Shown piece after piece: positions 24,708 to 31,564 of a stretch of DNA of 64,000 nt. The DNA lies in NCBI GenBank assembly GCA_016721315.1, contig JADKIL010000003.1, forward strand, positions 827,560-891,559, given 5' to 3'. The notes under the pieces are model-generated. The model did no database searches. It saw only the letters and a program-made list of their open reading frames with translations, and was not told the DNA's origin. The DNA is from Candidatus Villigracilis vicinus. Its GTDB lineage: Bacteria; Chloroflexota; Anaerolineae; Anaerolineales; Villigracilaceae. Both the position numbers and the translations under genes were made by a program. Position 1 is the first letter of the stretch. Each line of letters starts with the position of its first letter.

Positions 24708-26114
24708 ATTTCTGCGGATACTTAGCAGCCGTTGAATACGCTGGTATCGTTCCCGTGTCAATGGATAGGACCAGGCAATGACGATCGTGCCCAGCAAGAT
24801 GGCGGCACCGATGAATGAAACCATCATGCGGATCATGAACAGGGCAGAGGCAGGCTGTTGGTAAACGGTTACGTTCTCTGCCGGGGATTGATAACCCGAC
24901 CAGCCCAGAACCTGCAACGTGACGAAGATGATCAACGCCCCAGTCAACTTGCGGATAAGCGTGCGGATACCGTAGTAGATACCCTCCTGCCGCCGACCGG
25001 TGCGCAGTTCGTCCCACTCGATCACATCTGGAAGGATCGAGTCTGGCAGAATATATGCTGCCGAGACGCCAACCCCTGCCAGTGCGGCAAGGAATAGCAT
25101 GTAACTAGTGTCGCCGGGTTGAATGGTGAAGATCAACGCTTGCACAACCACCCAGGCTGCCATGCCAATGATATATGCCTGGATCTTGTTGCGGCGTTTT
25201 GAAAGCCATAGCCAGAACGGCACAAAGAGAATACAGACAAACATTAAGATACCAAAGAACGCAGACTCAAGCGCCAGATCCACGCCGAGGAAATTTACCT
25301 TTGCCAGTAAATTTCCTTCTGCCACCCAGTACAAAAGAAAGAAGGGGAATGTGATGGAGACCATATCCACCGCAGACCAGTTGAACATGTAAATGCCAAC
25401 TGCATAGCGAAAGGGAATGTTTTGCCACGCCAGGTTCAACGTTTCACGAAAGGAAAGCAATTCCTGCTCGGTTGCTTCAGAGGCAAAACGTTCACGCACA
25501 AATAAACCGATCAAAAACAAAGGGAATGCACCAATGGCACCAAAGACCGCACCGGCAGCCATAAAGCCCTGCTGTTGCGAGCCGCCGCCGAGAATGACCG
25601 CATCCACGATCATTGGCGCGGAGATCACCACGGTCATGGCGCCAAGCAATTGAAAGACCGTGCGAAAGCTCGAAAGCGAAGTGCGCTCGTCATAATTTTG
25701 GGTTAATTCGGGGGTTAGAGAGAGATATGGCACAGCCACAAGAGTGGTCAGTGTATCTGAGATCATGAACGCCAGTGTCACATACAGCAACAAAGCCACC
25801 TGGCTGTCCCAGTTCGGTGCAGACCATAACATGATGAAGCTTAAACCAAATGGAAAAGCGAACCATAAAAGGAACGGTCGGCGCCTGCCCAGTTTAGATT
25901 TCATGCGGTCGCTCAAAATGCCGATGATGGGGTCGTTGATGGCATCCCAAACGATACCTGCCAGCGCGCCCAGCGAAGCGAGTCGTGGTTCAATGCCGAC
26001 CACATCTGTTAAATAAATGGCATAAAAGATGGAACGCATCATACCGATGCTGGCTATTCCCCAATCGCCCGAACCATATAAAGTCTTTAACCAGAAAGGG
26101 AGTTTCACACTCAT
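24687..26114 (-). CDS. GPH-family sugar:cation symporter (MelB-like MFS)
   Basis: A 475-residue protein with about 12 membrane helices, belonging to the glycoside-pentoside-hexuronide:cation symporters. Typical elements are 'LYGSGDWGIASIGMMRSIFYAIYLTDVVG' at the start, 'GIVWDAINDPIIGILSDRMKSKLGRRRPFLLW' near 50-82 (the D-x-x-x-D-P motif and basic loop) and 'PYLSLTPELTQNYDERTSLSSFR' near 130. These bring sugars or glycosides into the cell with Na+ or H+. No sugar catabolic gene is adjacent; the GH1 gene at 4.9 kb could supply a use for the substrate, but that is a guess. Confidence 0.88.
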   Translation of the reverse strand: MSVKLPFWLKTLYGSGDWGIASIGMMRSIFYAIYLTDVVGIEPRLASLGALAGIVWDAINDPIIGILSDRMKSKLGRRRPFLLWFAFPFGLSFIMLWSAPNWDSQVALLLYVTLAFMISDTLTTLVAVPYLSLTPELTQNYDERTSLSSFRTVFQLLGAMTVVISAPMIVDAVILGGGSQQQGFMAAGAVFGAIGAFPLFLIGLFVRERFASEATEQELLSFRETLNLAWQNIPFRYAVGIYMFNWSAVDMVSITFPFFLLYWVAEGNLLAKVNFLGVDLALESAFFGILMFVCILFVPFWLWLSKRRNKIQAYIIGMAAWVVVQALIFTIQPGDTSYMLFLAALAGVGVSAAYILPDSILPDVIEWDELRTGRRQEGIYYGIRTLIRKLTGALIIFVTLQVLGWSGYQSPAENVTVYQQPASALFMIRMMVSFIGAAILLGTIVIAWSYPLTRERYQRIQRLLSIRRNKNAKTT

Positions 26115-26142
26115 CTAAATCTTCAGGCAAGTGTAACATGGA

Positions 26143-26148
26143 TATAAT
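26143..26148 (+). promoter_or_regulatory. TATAAT box just before the RNase H-like gene
   Basis: A consensus TATAAT ends seven bases before ATG 26156 and there is no Shine-Dalgarno sequence between them. Transcription would start at or next to the start codon, as for a leaderless mRNA. Confidence 0.45.
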
Positions 26149-26155
26149 ACCCGGT

Positions 26156-27378
26156 ATGCCCTCCTTAGCGGATAAACTTAAATCCCTCGGCGTGAAGACG
26201 GCGAACACACGCTGCCTACCCCGCCCCAGCCTGAGCGCCAGTCGATCGACTCGGTCGTTGCCGGGAGCTTTATTGCCACTCCGCGCGGGGAGGCGTTTGT
26301 CACCGAGCAGGTTTTCGAACAAGATTACTTCCACGGCGGTATTTCTCCTTATTCTGCTTTCCCGCTCTCGATCATCTCCCAATGGACAAAAGACCCGCGC
26401 GTTGCGGAATTGCCCATTCATAAATTTGCCTTTCTCGATACCGAAACTTCCGGCATTTCTGGCGGCACGGGTACGTATGCCTTTCTCGTCGGTGCGGCGC
26501 GTTTTGTGGATGGGAAGTTCACTCTGCAGCAATTCTTCCTGCGCGACCCCTCTGAAGAACCCGCCATGCTCGAAGCGTTGATCAACTTCCTTGCCCCATG
26601 TGAAGGCTTGGTCACTTTCAATGGCAAGTCCTTCGATGCGCCGCTGCTCGTTACCCGATATTCGTTGCATCGTATTCCCGTCCCTTTTAAGGATTATGCC
26701 CATATCGACCTGCTGCCCCTGGCCCGCAGACTCTGGCGGGACCGCCTGCCTTCACGCGCATTGAAGTATCTCGAAGAACATGTGATGGGCTTTACGCGTT
26801 CTTCTGATGAAGTTCCGGGGTATGAAATTCCGTGGCTGTACTTTGATTATTTGCGCAGCGGGGATGCCCGTCCGTTGGGCGGTGTGTTCTATCACAATGC
26901 TATGGATATAGTGGCAATGGCGGCACTGCTGGGACATGTCAGTGAGATCCTTGCCGACCCGTATGATGGGCGTGTGGAGCACGGACTTGATTTCATTGCG
27001 CTAGGCAAGCTGTTCGAGGATCTCGGTCACTGGGATGAAGCGGCACGTCTGTTTGAGCGTGGGCTTGAGCTTGGGTTGAACGAAGCAGATTTCGGCGTGG
27101 CGGTGAAGCGCATCTCCATCCTGCAAAAGAAGCGCGGTGATGTGGAGCGTGCCGTGGAGTTGTGGAAGGCGGCGGCGAAGCAGGGTCATATTTATGCTCA
27201 TATTGAGCTGGCAAAATATTATGAGCATACGGCGCGTGATGTGAAGTCTTCGCTTAAGTGGGCAAAGTCTGCCAGGGTTGAAGTTGAGAAAGCGGATCTG
27301 CCCGCATATGTGCGCAAACATTGGTTGACGGAGATCGACCACCGCCTTGAACGGCTCATGCGCAAAGCGGGTTTATAA
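26156..27378 (+). pseudogene. Ribonuclease H-like (YprB-type) protein with TPR-like tail, frameshifted
   Basis: The downstream frame (from about 26211 to 27378) holds an RNase H-like exonuclease domain: 'FAFLDTETSGISGGTGTYAFLVG' with the DxE pair, 'GLVTFNGKSFDAPLLVTRY', 'HIDLLPLARRLWRDRLPSRALKYLEEHV' and 'VFYHNAMDIVAMAALLGHV'. This is the YprB family. The tail has TPR-like pairs ('DLGHWDEAARLFERGLELG'). The true N-terminus, MPSLADKLKSLGVKTANT from ATG 26156, lies in another frame. Adding one C near 26211 joins the two (KTANTPLPTPPQPE). If taken as is, an internal ATG at 26410 would give 322 residues lacking the N-terminal region. A sequencing error is likely. Confidence 0.78.
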
Positions 27379-27406
27379 TTATTGAAACAACGCATGGAGA
27401 GGAACT

Positions 27407-27820
27407 ATGGAGATTAACATTTCGCAAGAAAAGGGAAGTGTGCCGGTCACCGTCCTTGAATTGACCGGGCAGTTGGATGGGCAAACGTTCAAAAGCCTGA
27501 TCGCTTCGGCGCAGGAAGCTTTGGACGGTGGAGCGCAGAATATTTTGCTGGATATGAGCGGACTGACCTTTATTTCCAGCGCGGGTCTGGTCTCTCTGCA
27601 TGTGATCGCCCTGCTGTTGCGCGGCGAGAAACTGCCGGACCTCGAACATGGCTGGGCGGCGCTTAAGTCTGTCAACCAGTCACGCGAGAGCGGAGTGCAG
27701 CAGCATGTGAAGCTGTTGAACCCGCGTCCCGAGATCGTCAATGTGCTGGAGATGGTCGGCTTTTCTTCATTTTTTGAGATCTTTACTGATAAGCAGAAGG
27801 CGCTCGAATCATTTTCATAA
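27407..27820 (+). CDS. STAS-domain protein (anti-sigma factor antagonist-like), copy 1
   Basis: A 137-residue single STAS domain. The core motif 'NILLDMSGLTFISSAGLVSLH' places Ser58 where SpoIIAA-type antagonists are phosphorylated. Compared with SpoIIAA there is an extended region between the phosphoserine helix and the last strand ('GEKLPDLEHGWAALKSVNQSRESG'), and the C-terminus has 'HVKLLNPRPEIVNVLEMVGFSSFFEIF'. The paralogue at 29180 shares these insertions. Such proteins act in partner-switching by binding an anti-sigma kinase. None is present in the window. A hairpin at 27832 follows. Confidence 0.85.
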   Translation: MEINISQEKGSVPVTVLELTGQLDGQTFKSLIASAQEALDGGAQNILLDMSGLTFISSAGLVSLHVIALLLRGEKLPDLEHGWAALKSVNQSRESGVQQHVKLLNPRPEIVNVLEMVGFSSFFEIFTDKQKALESFS

Positions 27821-27831
27821 CCTGCAAGGAC

Positions 27832-27863
27832 AACAGCGATGCGGACCCTTCTGCATCGCTGTT
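27832..27863 (+). terminator. Hairpin after the first STAS gene
   Basis: The stem AACAGCGATGC (27832-27842) pairs perfectly with GCATCGCTGTT (27853-27863) with a 10-base loop. The T run is weak, so termination may be partial and allow read-through into the flavocytochrome gene. Confidence 0.55.
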
Positions 27864-27888
27864 GATTCATATTTATAGGTGACATTTC

Positions 27889-29166
27889 ATGAAACGCAAT
27901 CTTGGGAATATTGTCTTTATTGTTTTAGCCGCGCTGACGGTCATTGTTTGGGTGCTGTTTCCCCCGCAAGCCGACGGTGTGGAGAATTATGTGCGCTATC
28001 ATGTCGGCATGACTCTCGGCTCGCTTGTGATCACGCTGATGTCATTCTCGTTATTTCTTTCCACCCGCCCGCGCTGGGCAGAACCGTACTTCGGCGGTTT
28101 GGACAAGATGTACATGACCCATCGTTACACGTCCACGGCGGCATTCCTGTTGATGTTCGTGCATCTGCTGATCGTGCCGCTGCACCTGGTGGACCTTGCC
28201 GTTGGGAATTATCTGGCGATCGTTTCTTTTCTTGGCATTATCGCCATCGTCCTGCCAACATTGGCGCCGCGTGTTCCGTTCTTGAATAAATTGACCAGCG
28301 GCACCTACGAAGGCTGGAAGCGCTTGCACGGTTTTATTGGGCTCTTTTTTATTTTGGGATACTTGCATTCGATCACCGTCAATGCGCCCACCACGAAGGT
28401 TGCCATCAACTGGAATCAGATCTTTGTCTTTCTCGGCATTGGTTCTTATGTTTATACCGAGGTGCTTAGCCGATTCCTGGGCAGGCGGGTTCCTTATACG
28501 GTGGCAGCGGTCAATCATCCCAATAGTTCCACCACCGAGGTGGTGATGCGCGCCAAGGGCAGACCGATCCGGCATGCGCAGGCGGGGCAGTTCCTGTTCG
28601 TGCGTTTCAAAGCGGACGGGATCATGGATGAGGCACATCCCTTCACCATTTCGAGTGCGCCGCATGAAGGTGAACTGCGCGTTACCATCAAAGCGGTTGG
28701 TGATTTCACCCGGCAGGTGTTCCAGAATCTCAAACCGGGCGCCGATGCGCTGGTGGAAGGCGCGTATGGCTTGTTCAACTACAAGACCGGCGGTGACAGG
28801 CAGATCTGGGTGGCGGGCGGAATTGGCATTACGCCCTTCCTCTCGTTCCTGCGGGATCTGCGCACGGAGCTGGCTTTCGATGTGCATTTTTATTACACGG
28901 TAAGGCACCCGGAAGAGGCGGTCTTTGCGGAGGAGATCGAAGGCATTGCGGCGAAACACCCGCGATTAAAGGCACATATCCGCCACTCATCCACGCATGG
29001 CTCGCTTAGTGTAGACGAGATCGTTCGGAATGCGGGCGGAAATGTGAACGCCCATCATGTGTATATGTGCGGACCCCTGCCAATGGTGCAGGCGTTCGCG
29101 CAGAAGTTTGTCGAAGCGGGCGTGAGCAAGGATCACGTTCACTTTGAGGAATTTAATTTCAGGTAA
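27889..29166 (+). CDS. Ferric reductase-like membrane flavocytochrome
   Basis: A 425-residue protein with an N-terminal ferric-reductase-like membrane domain and a C-terminal FAD/NAD(P)H reductase domain. About six helices lie in residues 1-205, with His residues in 'MYMTHRYTSTAAFLLMFVHLLIVPLH' and 'HGFIGLFFILGYLHSITV' that fit two b-type haems. The reductase part has 'HPFTISSAPHEG' (FAD), 'WVAGGIGITPFLSFLRDL' (NAD(P) ribose/phosphate) and the terminal 'YMCGPLPMVQAF'. It transfers electrons from cytosolic NAD(P)H across the membrane, possibly to iron or another acceptor. It is flanked by two STAS genes, an uncommon setting. Confidence 0.88.
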   Translation: MKRNLGNIVFIVLAALTVIVWVLFPPQADGVENYVRYHVGMTLGSLVITLMSFSLFLSTRPRWAEPYFGGLDKMYMTHRYTSTAAFLLMFVHLLIVPLHLVDLAVGNYLAIVSFLGIIAIVLPTLAPRVPFLNKLTSGTYEGWKRLHGFIGLFFILGYLHSITVNAPTTKVAINWNQIFVFLGIGSYVYTEVLSRFLGRRVPYTVAAVNHPNSSTTEVVMRAKGRPIRHAQAGQFLFVRFKADGIMDEAHPFTISSAPHEGELRVTIKAVGDFTRQVFQNLKPGADALVEGAYGLFNYKTGGDRQIWVAGGIGITPFLSFLRDLRTELAFDVHFYYTVRHPEEAVFAEEIEGIAAKHPRLKAHIRHSSTHGSLSVDEIVRNAGGNVNAHHVYMCGPLPMVQAFAQKFVEAGVSKDHVHFEEFNFR

Positions 29167-29179
29167 GCAGGAGGCTTTT

Positions 29180-29584
29180 ATGCAGATCTCTTTTTCGAAA
29201 TATGAAGACATCACCGTCGTACACCTTGTGGGGGATGTGGATTCTTCCAATTATACGGATGTGATCGCCAAGGCGCAGGAACTTTTTGATGATGGTGTGC
29301 GTAACCTGCTGCTTGATCTGACCCAGGTCCCTTATGTGAGCAGCGCCGGGTTGATGGCCTTGCATACGGTGGCGCGCATCTATTCGGGCCATTCCCTGCA
29401 AGGCAAGGATGGCGGCAGACCGATCTTCCGCGCGATCAACTTGAAGGAAGATGCATCGGCGCGGGAGCATGTCAAGCTGCTTAACCCGCAGCCCGCGGTG
29501 GATCAAGTGCTGGATGTGGTCGGATTGAAGCAATTCTTCGAGATCTTTGCAGACCTGGATACGGCAGTCGGTTCCTTTGCATGA
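29180..29584 (+). CDS. STAS-domain protein, copy 2
   Basis: A 134-residue STAS protein, paralogous to the one at 27407. The start at ATG 29180 follows AGGAGG; a longer frame to 29144 overlaps the reductase gene and is rejected. 'NLLLDLTQVPYVSSAGLMALH' places the candidate phosphoserine at residue 55. The same inserted region ('GKDGGRPIFRAINLKEDASAREHVKLLNPQPAVDQVLDVVGLKQFFEIF') is present as in copy 1. The start is 13 bases after the reductase stop, so both are on one mRNA. Confidence 0.86.
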   Translation: MQISFSKYEDITVVHLVGDVDSSNYTDVIAKAQELFDDGVRNLLLDLTQVPYVSSAGLMALHTVARIYSGHSLQGKDGGRPIFRAINLKEDASAREHVKLLNPQPAVDQVLDVVGLKQFFEIFADLDTAVGSFA

Positions 29585-29651
29585 TGGATTGAAACTTTCT
29601 TTCACGTTGTGCATCTAAATTAGGAAAACAATCCAGTACTTGTGAGGCAAA

Positions 29652-30119
29652 ATGTCGAAGAAGAAAAAAAGAACGAGTAATAACAACAGCGGGGTGGTTT
29701 CCTTTTTGCGTAAACCCGCCGGGCAGGTTACTGTCGTGGCGCTTGTGGCGTTGGTGGTGTATCTGATCGCTGCCAGCTCGGGCGGCGGCACGGCTGCATC
29801 CACTCAGGCACGTGAGATCAGTGTGGATCAGGCGTATGAAATGTATCAGGCGGGCACCTTTGTGGTGGATGTGCGCACACAAGCGGAATGGGACGAATAC
29901 CATGCTCCGAATACCACGTTGATCCCATTGGATGAATTACCTGCGCGCTTGAATGAATTACCCAAAGACCGTGAGATCGTGGTGGTCTGCCGTTCGGGTA
30001 ACCGCAGCCAGGAGGGACGAGACATCCTTTTGCAGGCTGGGTATAACGCCACCAGCATGGCGGGCGGTTTGAAAGAATGGTATGCCAAAGGCTACCCCAT
30101 TGAAGGCGCGCCGCAATAA
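29652..30119 (+). CDS. Membrane-anchored rhodanese-domain protein
   Basis: A 155-residue protein: a basic Lys-rich N-terminus, one membrane helix (about residues 24-42, 'GQVTVVALVALVVYLIAAS'), then an extracytoplasmic rhodanese domain. The domain has 'FVVDVRTQAEWDEYHAPNTTLIPLDEL', the active-site loop 'VVVCRSGNRSQEG' with Cys113 and 'GYNATSMAGGLKEWYAKGYP'. Rhodanese domains transfer sulfane sulfur or act as redox/thiol proteins. It is last in the STAS-reductase-STAS group, which ends at a strong terminator. Confidence 0.88.
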   Translation: MSKKKKRTSNNNSGVVSFLRKPAGQVTVVALVALVVYLIAASSGGGTAASTQAREISVDQAYEMYQAGTFVVDVRTQAEWDEYHAPNTTLIPLDELPARLNELPKDREIVVVCRSGNRSQEGRDILLQAGYNATSMAGGLKEWYAKGYPIEGAPQ

Positions 30120-30131
30120 ACAAAAAAAACA

Positions 30132-30166
30132 AAGAGCCCCGAAAGTTCTGAACTTTCGGGGCTCTT
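30132..30166. terminator. Strong bidirectional terminator at the cassette array border
   Basis: A 16-bp perfect stem, AAGAGCCCCGAAAGTT (30132-30147) and its complement (30151-30166), has a 3-base loop with A and T tracts at both ends. It separates the plus-strand rhodanese gene from the minus-strand cassette array and terminates both. Confidence 0.9.
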
Positions 30167-30167
30167 C

Positions 30168-30554
30168 TTATAACCGCCCCATCCCCACGCGGACAAGGTA
30201 TCCCACCCCTTCGACGGGCTCAGGGCAGGCTGCAAAACTCGCCGCAATCGCGGACACGAGTCCCGCCACAGTGCCCCATCGCATCCCCACTTGGACATTC
30301 GCCAACATGGACGCTATCCCACCGAGGAACAATACGATAACGAGCGTAAGAACCATCACACCCGCTTCTTTGAGGATTTTGGCGCGGGCGTGTTCGGTTT
30401 CTGCGTGTTTGGTGTAGATGGTGTAGGTGGAGAAGGCTAGGCTCAGGAGCAGGGAAGTAACACCAAGAACCACACTCACTTGCGGATAAAAAAGTAGGGA
30501 TAACAAAACAGCAATCAATATCGCAATTGACAATAGAGTGACAACTTTTTTCAT
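30168..30554 (-). CDS. Small multi-pass membrane protein of the cassette array, terminal intact copy
   Basis: A 128-residue protein with four hydrophobic helices: residues about 5-25, 27-45, 68-90 and 92-108. Three further copies lie at 33769, 36066 and 38684. The best conserved part is 'HARAKILKE(A/V)GVMVLTLVIVLFLGGIASM' and 'RWGTVAGLVSAIAASFA'. It is not recognised as a known family. The gene starts two bases after the stop of the last lipoprotein gene and is the last of the array. Uniquely, it carries an in-frame 24-bp repeat insertion adding eight residues that contain CPEPVEG. Its C-terminus (GMGRL) also differs from the other copies (GMGRVIR). Confidence 0.7.
   Translation of the reverse strand: MKKVVTLLSIAILIAVLLSLLFYPQVSVVLGVTSLLLSLAFSTYTIYTKHAETEHARAKILKEAGVMVLTLVIVLFLGGIASMLANVQVGMRWGTVAGLVSAIAASFAACPEPVEGVGYLVRVGMGRL
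30207..30230. repeat. 24-bp repeat inserted in frame into the small membrane protein gene
   Basis: The 24 bases containing CCCTTCGACGGGCTCAGGGC are absent from the otherwise near-identical sequence in the three paralogues, where TATCCCAC continues directly into TGCAAAAC or CGCAAAGC. The inserted sequence is part-palindromic and of the kind often dispersed in environmental bacterial genomes. Confidence 0.8.
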
Positions 30555-30556
30555 TC

Positions 30557-31564
30557 TTATTTCAACTTAATCACGATAGGCTGTGCATCTTTTCGCGAAA
30601 TAAATATCGTGCTGCCATCGGCAGACCAAGCCATGTATCCGTACGCAACCGCATTTTTGGGGTCAATTTCGGAGAGCCGGATTAGTTCTTTTTGTTCACC
30701 TGTGCGCCAACGCACGAGAGTTAGAACCGTATCATATACACTATCTGTGTTGACTGGAATAGTCGCACATGGCGCAAGGTCTTTGGAGCATTTCCATTGT
30801 ACTATCAACGCATATTCTCCAGTTGGATCTAGTAGACGATATATTGCCCAATCAGGTGATTGGAAAGAGAATCCAATCGGAATGGAATACTTTGGATGCA
30901 CTGGGTCATTGATGTTAAGAGATTCCAAAACCACATTATGATTTTCTTTACTTGATGATGATATGCTAAGTTGCGCTACTGGCGCTCCCAGTTTTTGACT
31001 CCACAGCACACCCATTGCCCACATCGTGCCTCCAAAGTTTTTATCCTGACTGAAGTCATAATCTGGTAACAATGGAATGATGGTTCCATCATTCAGGTTG
31101 TAGACTCCCTTATCTGTCAGTACCTGATCAGAATTGAAAGGCGAAAACGAAGTCGCCCTGATCTCATAGCGCCTGAAGGTATTATCCCGCAGGTCAAATA
31201 TGTAGGTTGCGTAACCCACCGGTTCTCTACTGGCTTCGTAGTGCTGTGCCAGCATCCCTAAATAATGACCATCAAAAGACCAGAAGCCACTATCGTCCAA
31301 AATATCATGGCTATCCTTGTCAATTATTCCATAGAGATGAAGGTCTTCCTTTTCTCCAGATTCTAATCTGGCTACATAGTCATTGCCAATTAAAACAGTA
31401 TTGCCGTCTGGATTAAGAACCAATGACGTGCGCAGACGTTTTTCTTTATCTGTTAATTCAAACTGCGCGATATAGTATGAACTCACTTGCGGAAAGCGTG
31501 GGGCACAGCCCGTCAAAAAAAATAATGCACAAACAAGAATTACGAAGAGGCATGTTTTTTTCAT
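30557..31564 (-). CDS. Cassette E lipoprotein (candidate immunity partner)
   Basis: A lipoprotein of about 335 residues with signal peptide and lipobox 'LFFLTGC' (Cys about 20). It is not recognised. It has propeller-like turns ('FWSFDGHYLGML', 'YMAWSADGSTIFISR'), comparable to the lipoprotein at 18709. ATG 31564 overlaps the TGA of the upstream effector by the sequence ATGA, so translation is coupled; the preceding AGGAG is well placed for this ATG and too close for the one at 31573. It is AT-rich compared with the shared array sequences. Its position directly behind a peptidoglycan-hydrolase-like effector suggests a protective partner, which is inference. Confidence 0.75.
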   Translation of the reverse strand: MKKTCLFVILVCALFFLTGCAPRFPQVSSYYIAQFELTDKEKRLRTSLVLNPDGNTVLIGNDYVARLESGEKEDLHLYGIIDKDSHDILDDSGFWSFDGHYLGMLAQHYEASREPVGYATYIFDLRDNTFRRYEIRATSFSPFNSDQVLTDKGVYNLNDGTIIPLLPDYDFSQDKNFGGTMWAMGVLWSQKLGAPVAQLSISSSSKENHNVVLESLNINDPVHPKYSIPIGFSFQSPDWAIYRLLDPTGEYALIVQWKCSKDLAPCATIPVNTDSVYDTVLTLVRWRTGEQKELIRLSEIDPKNAVAYGYMAWSADGSTIFISRKDAQPIVIKLK

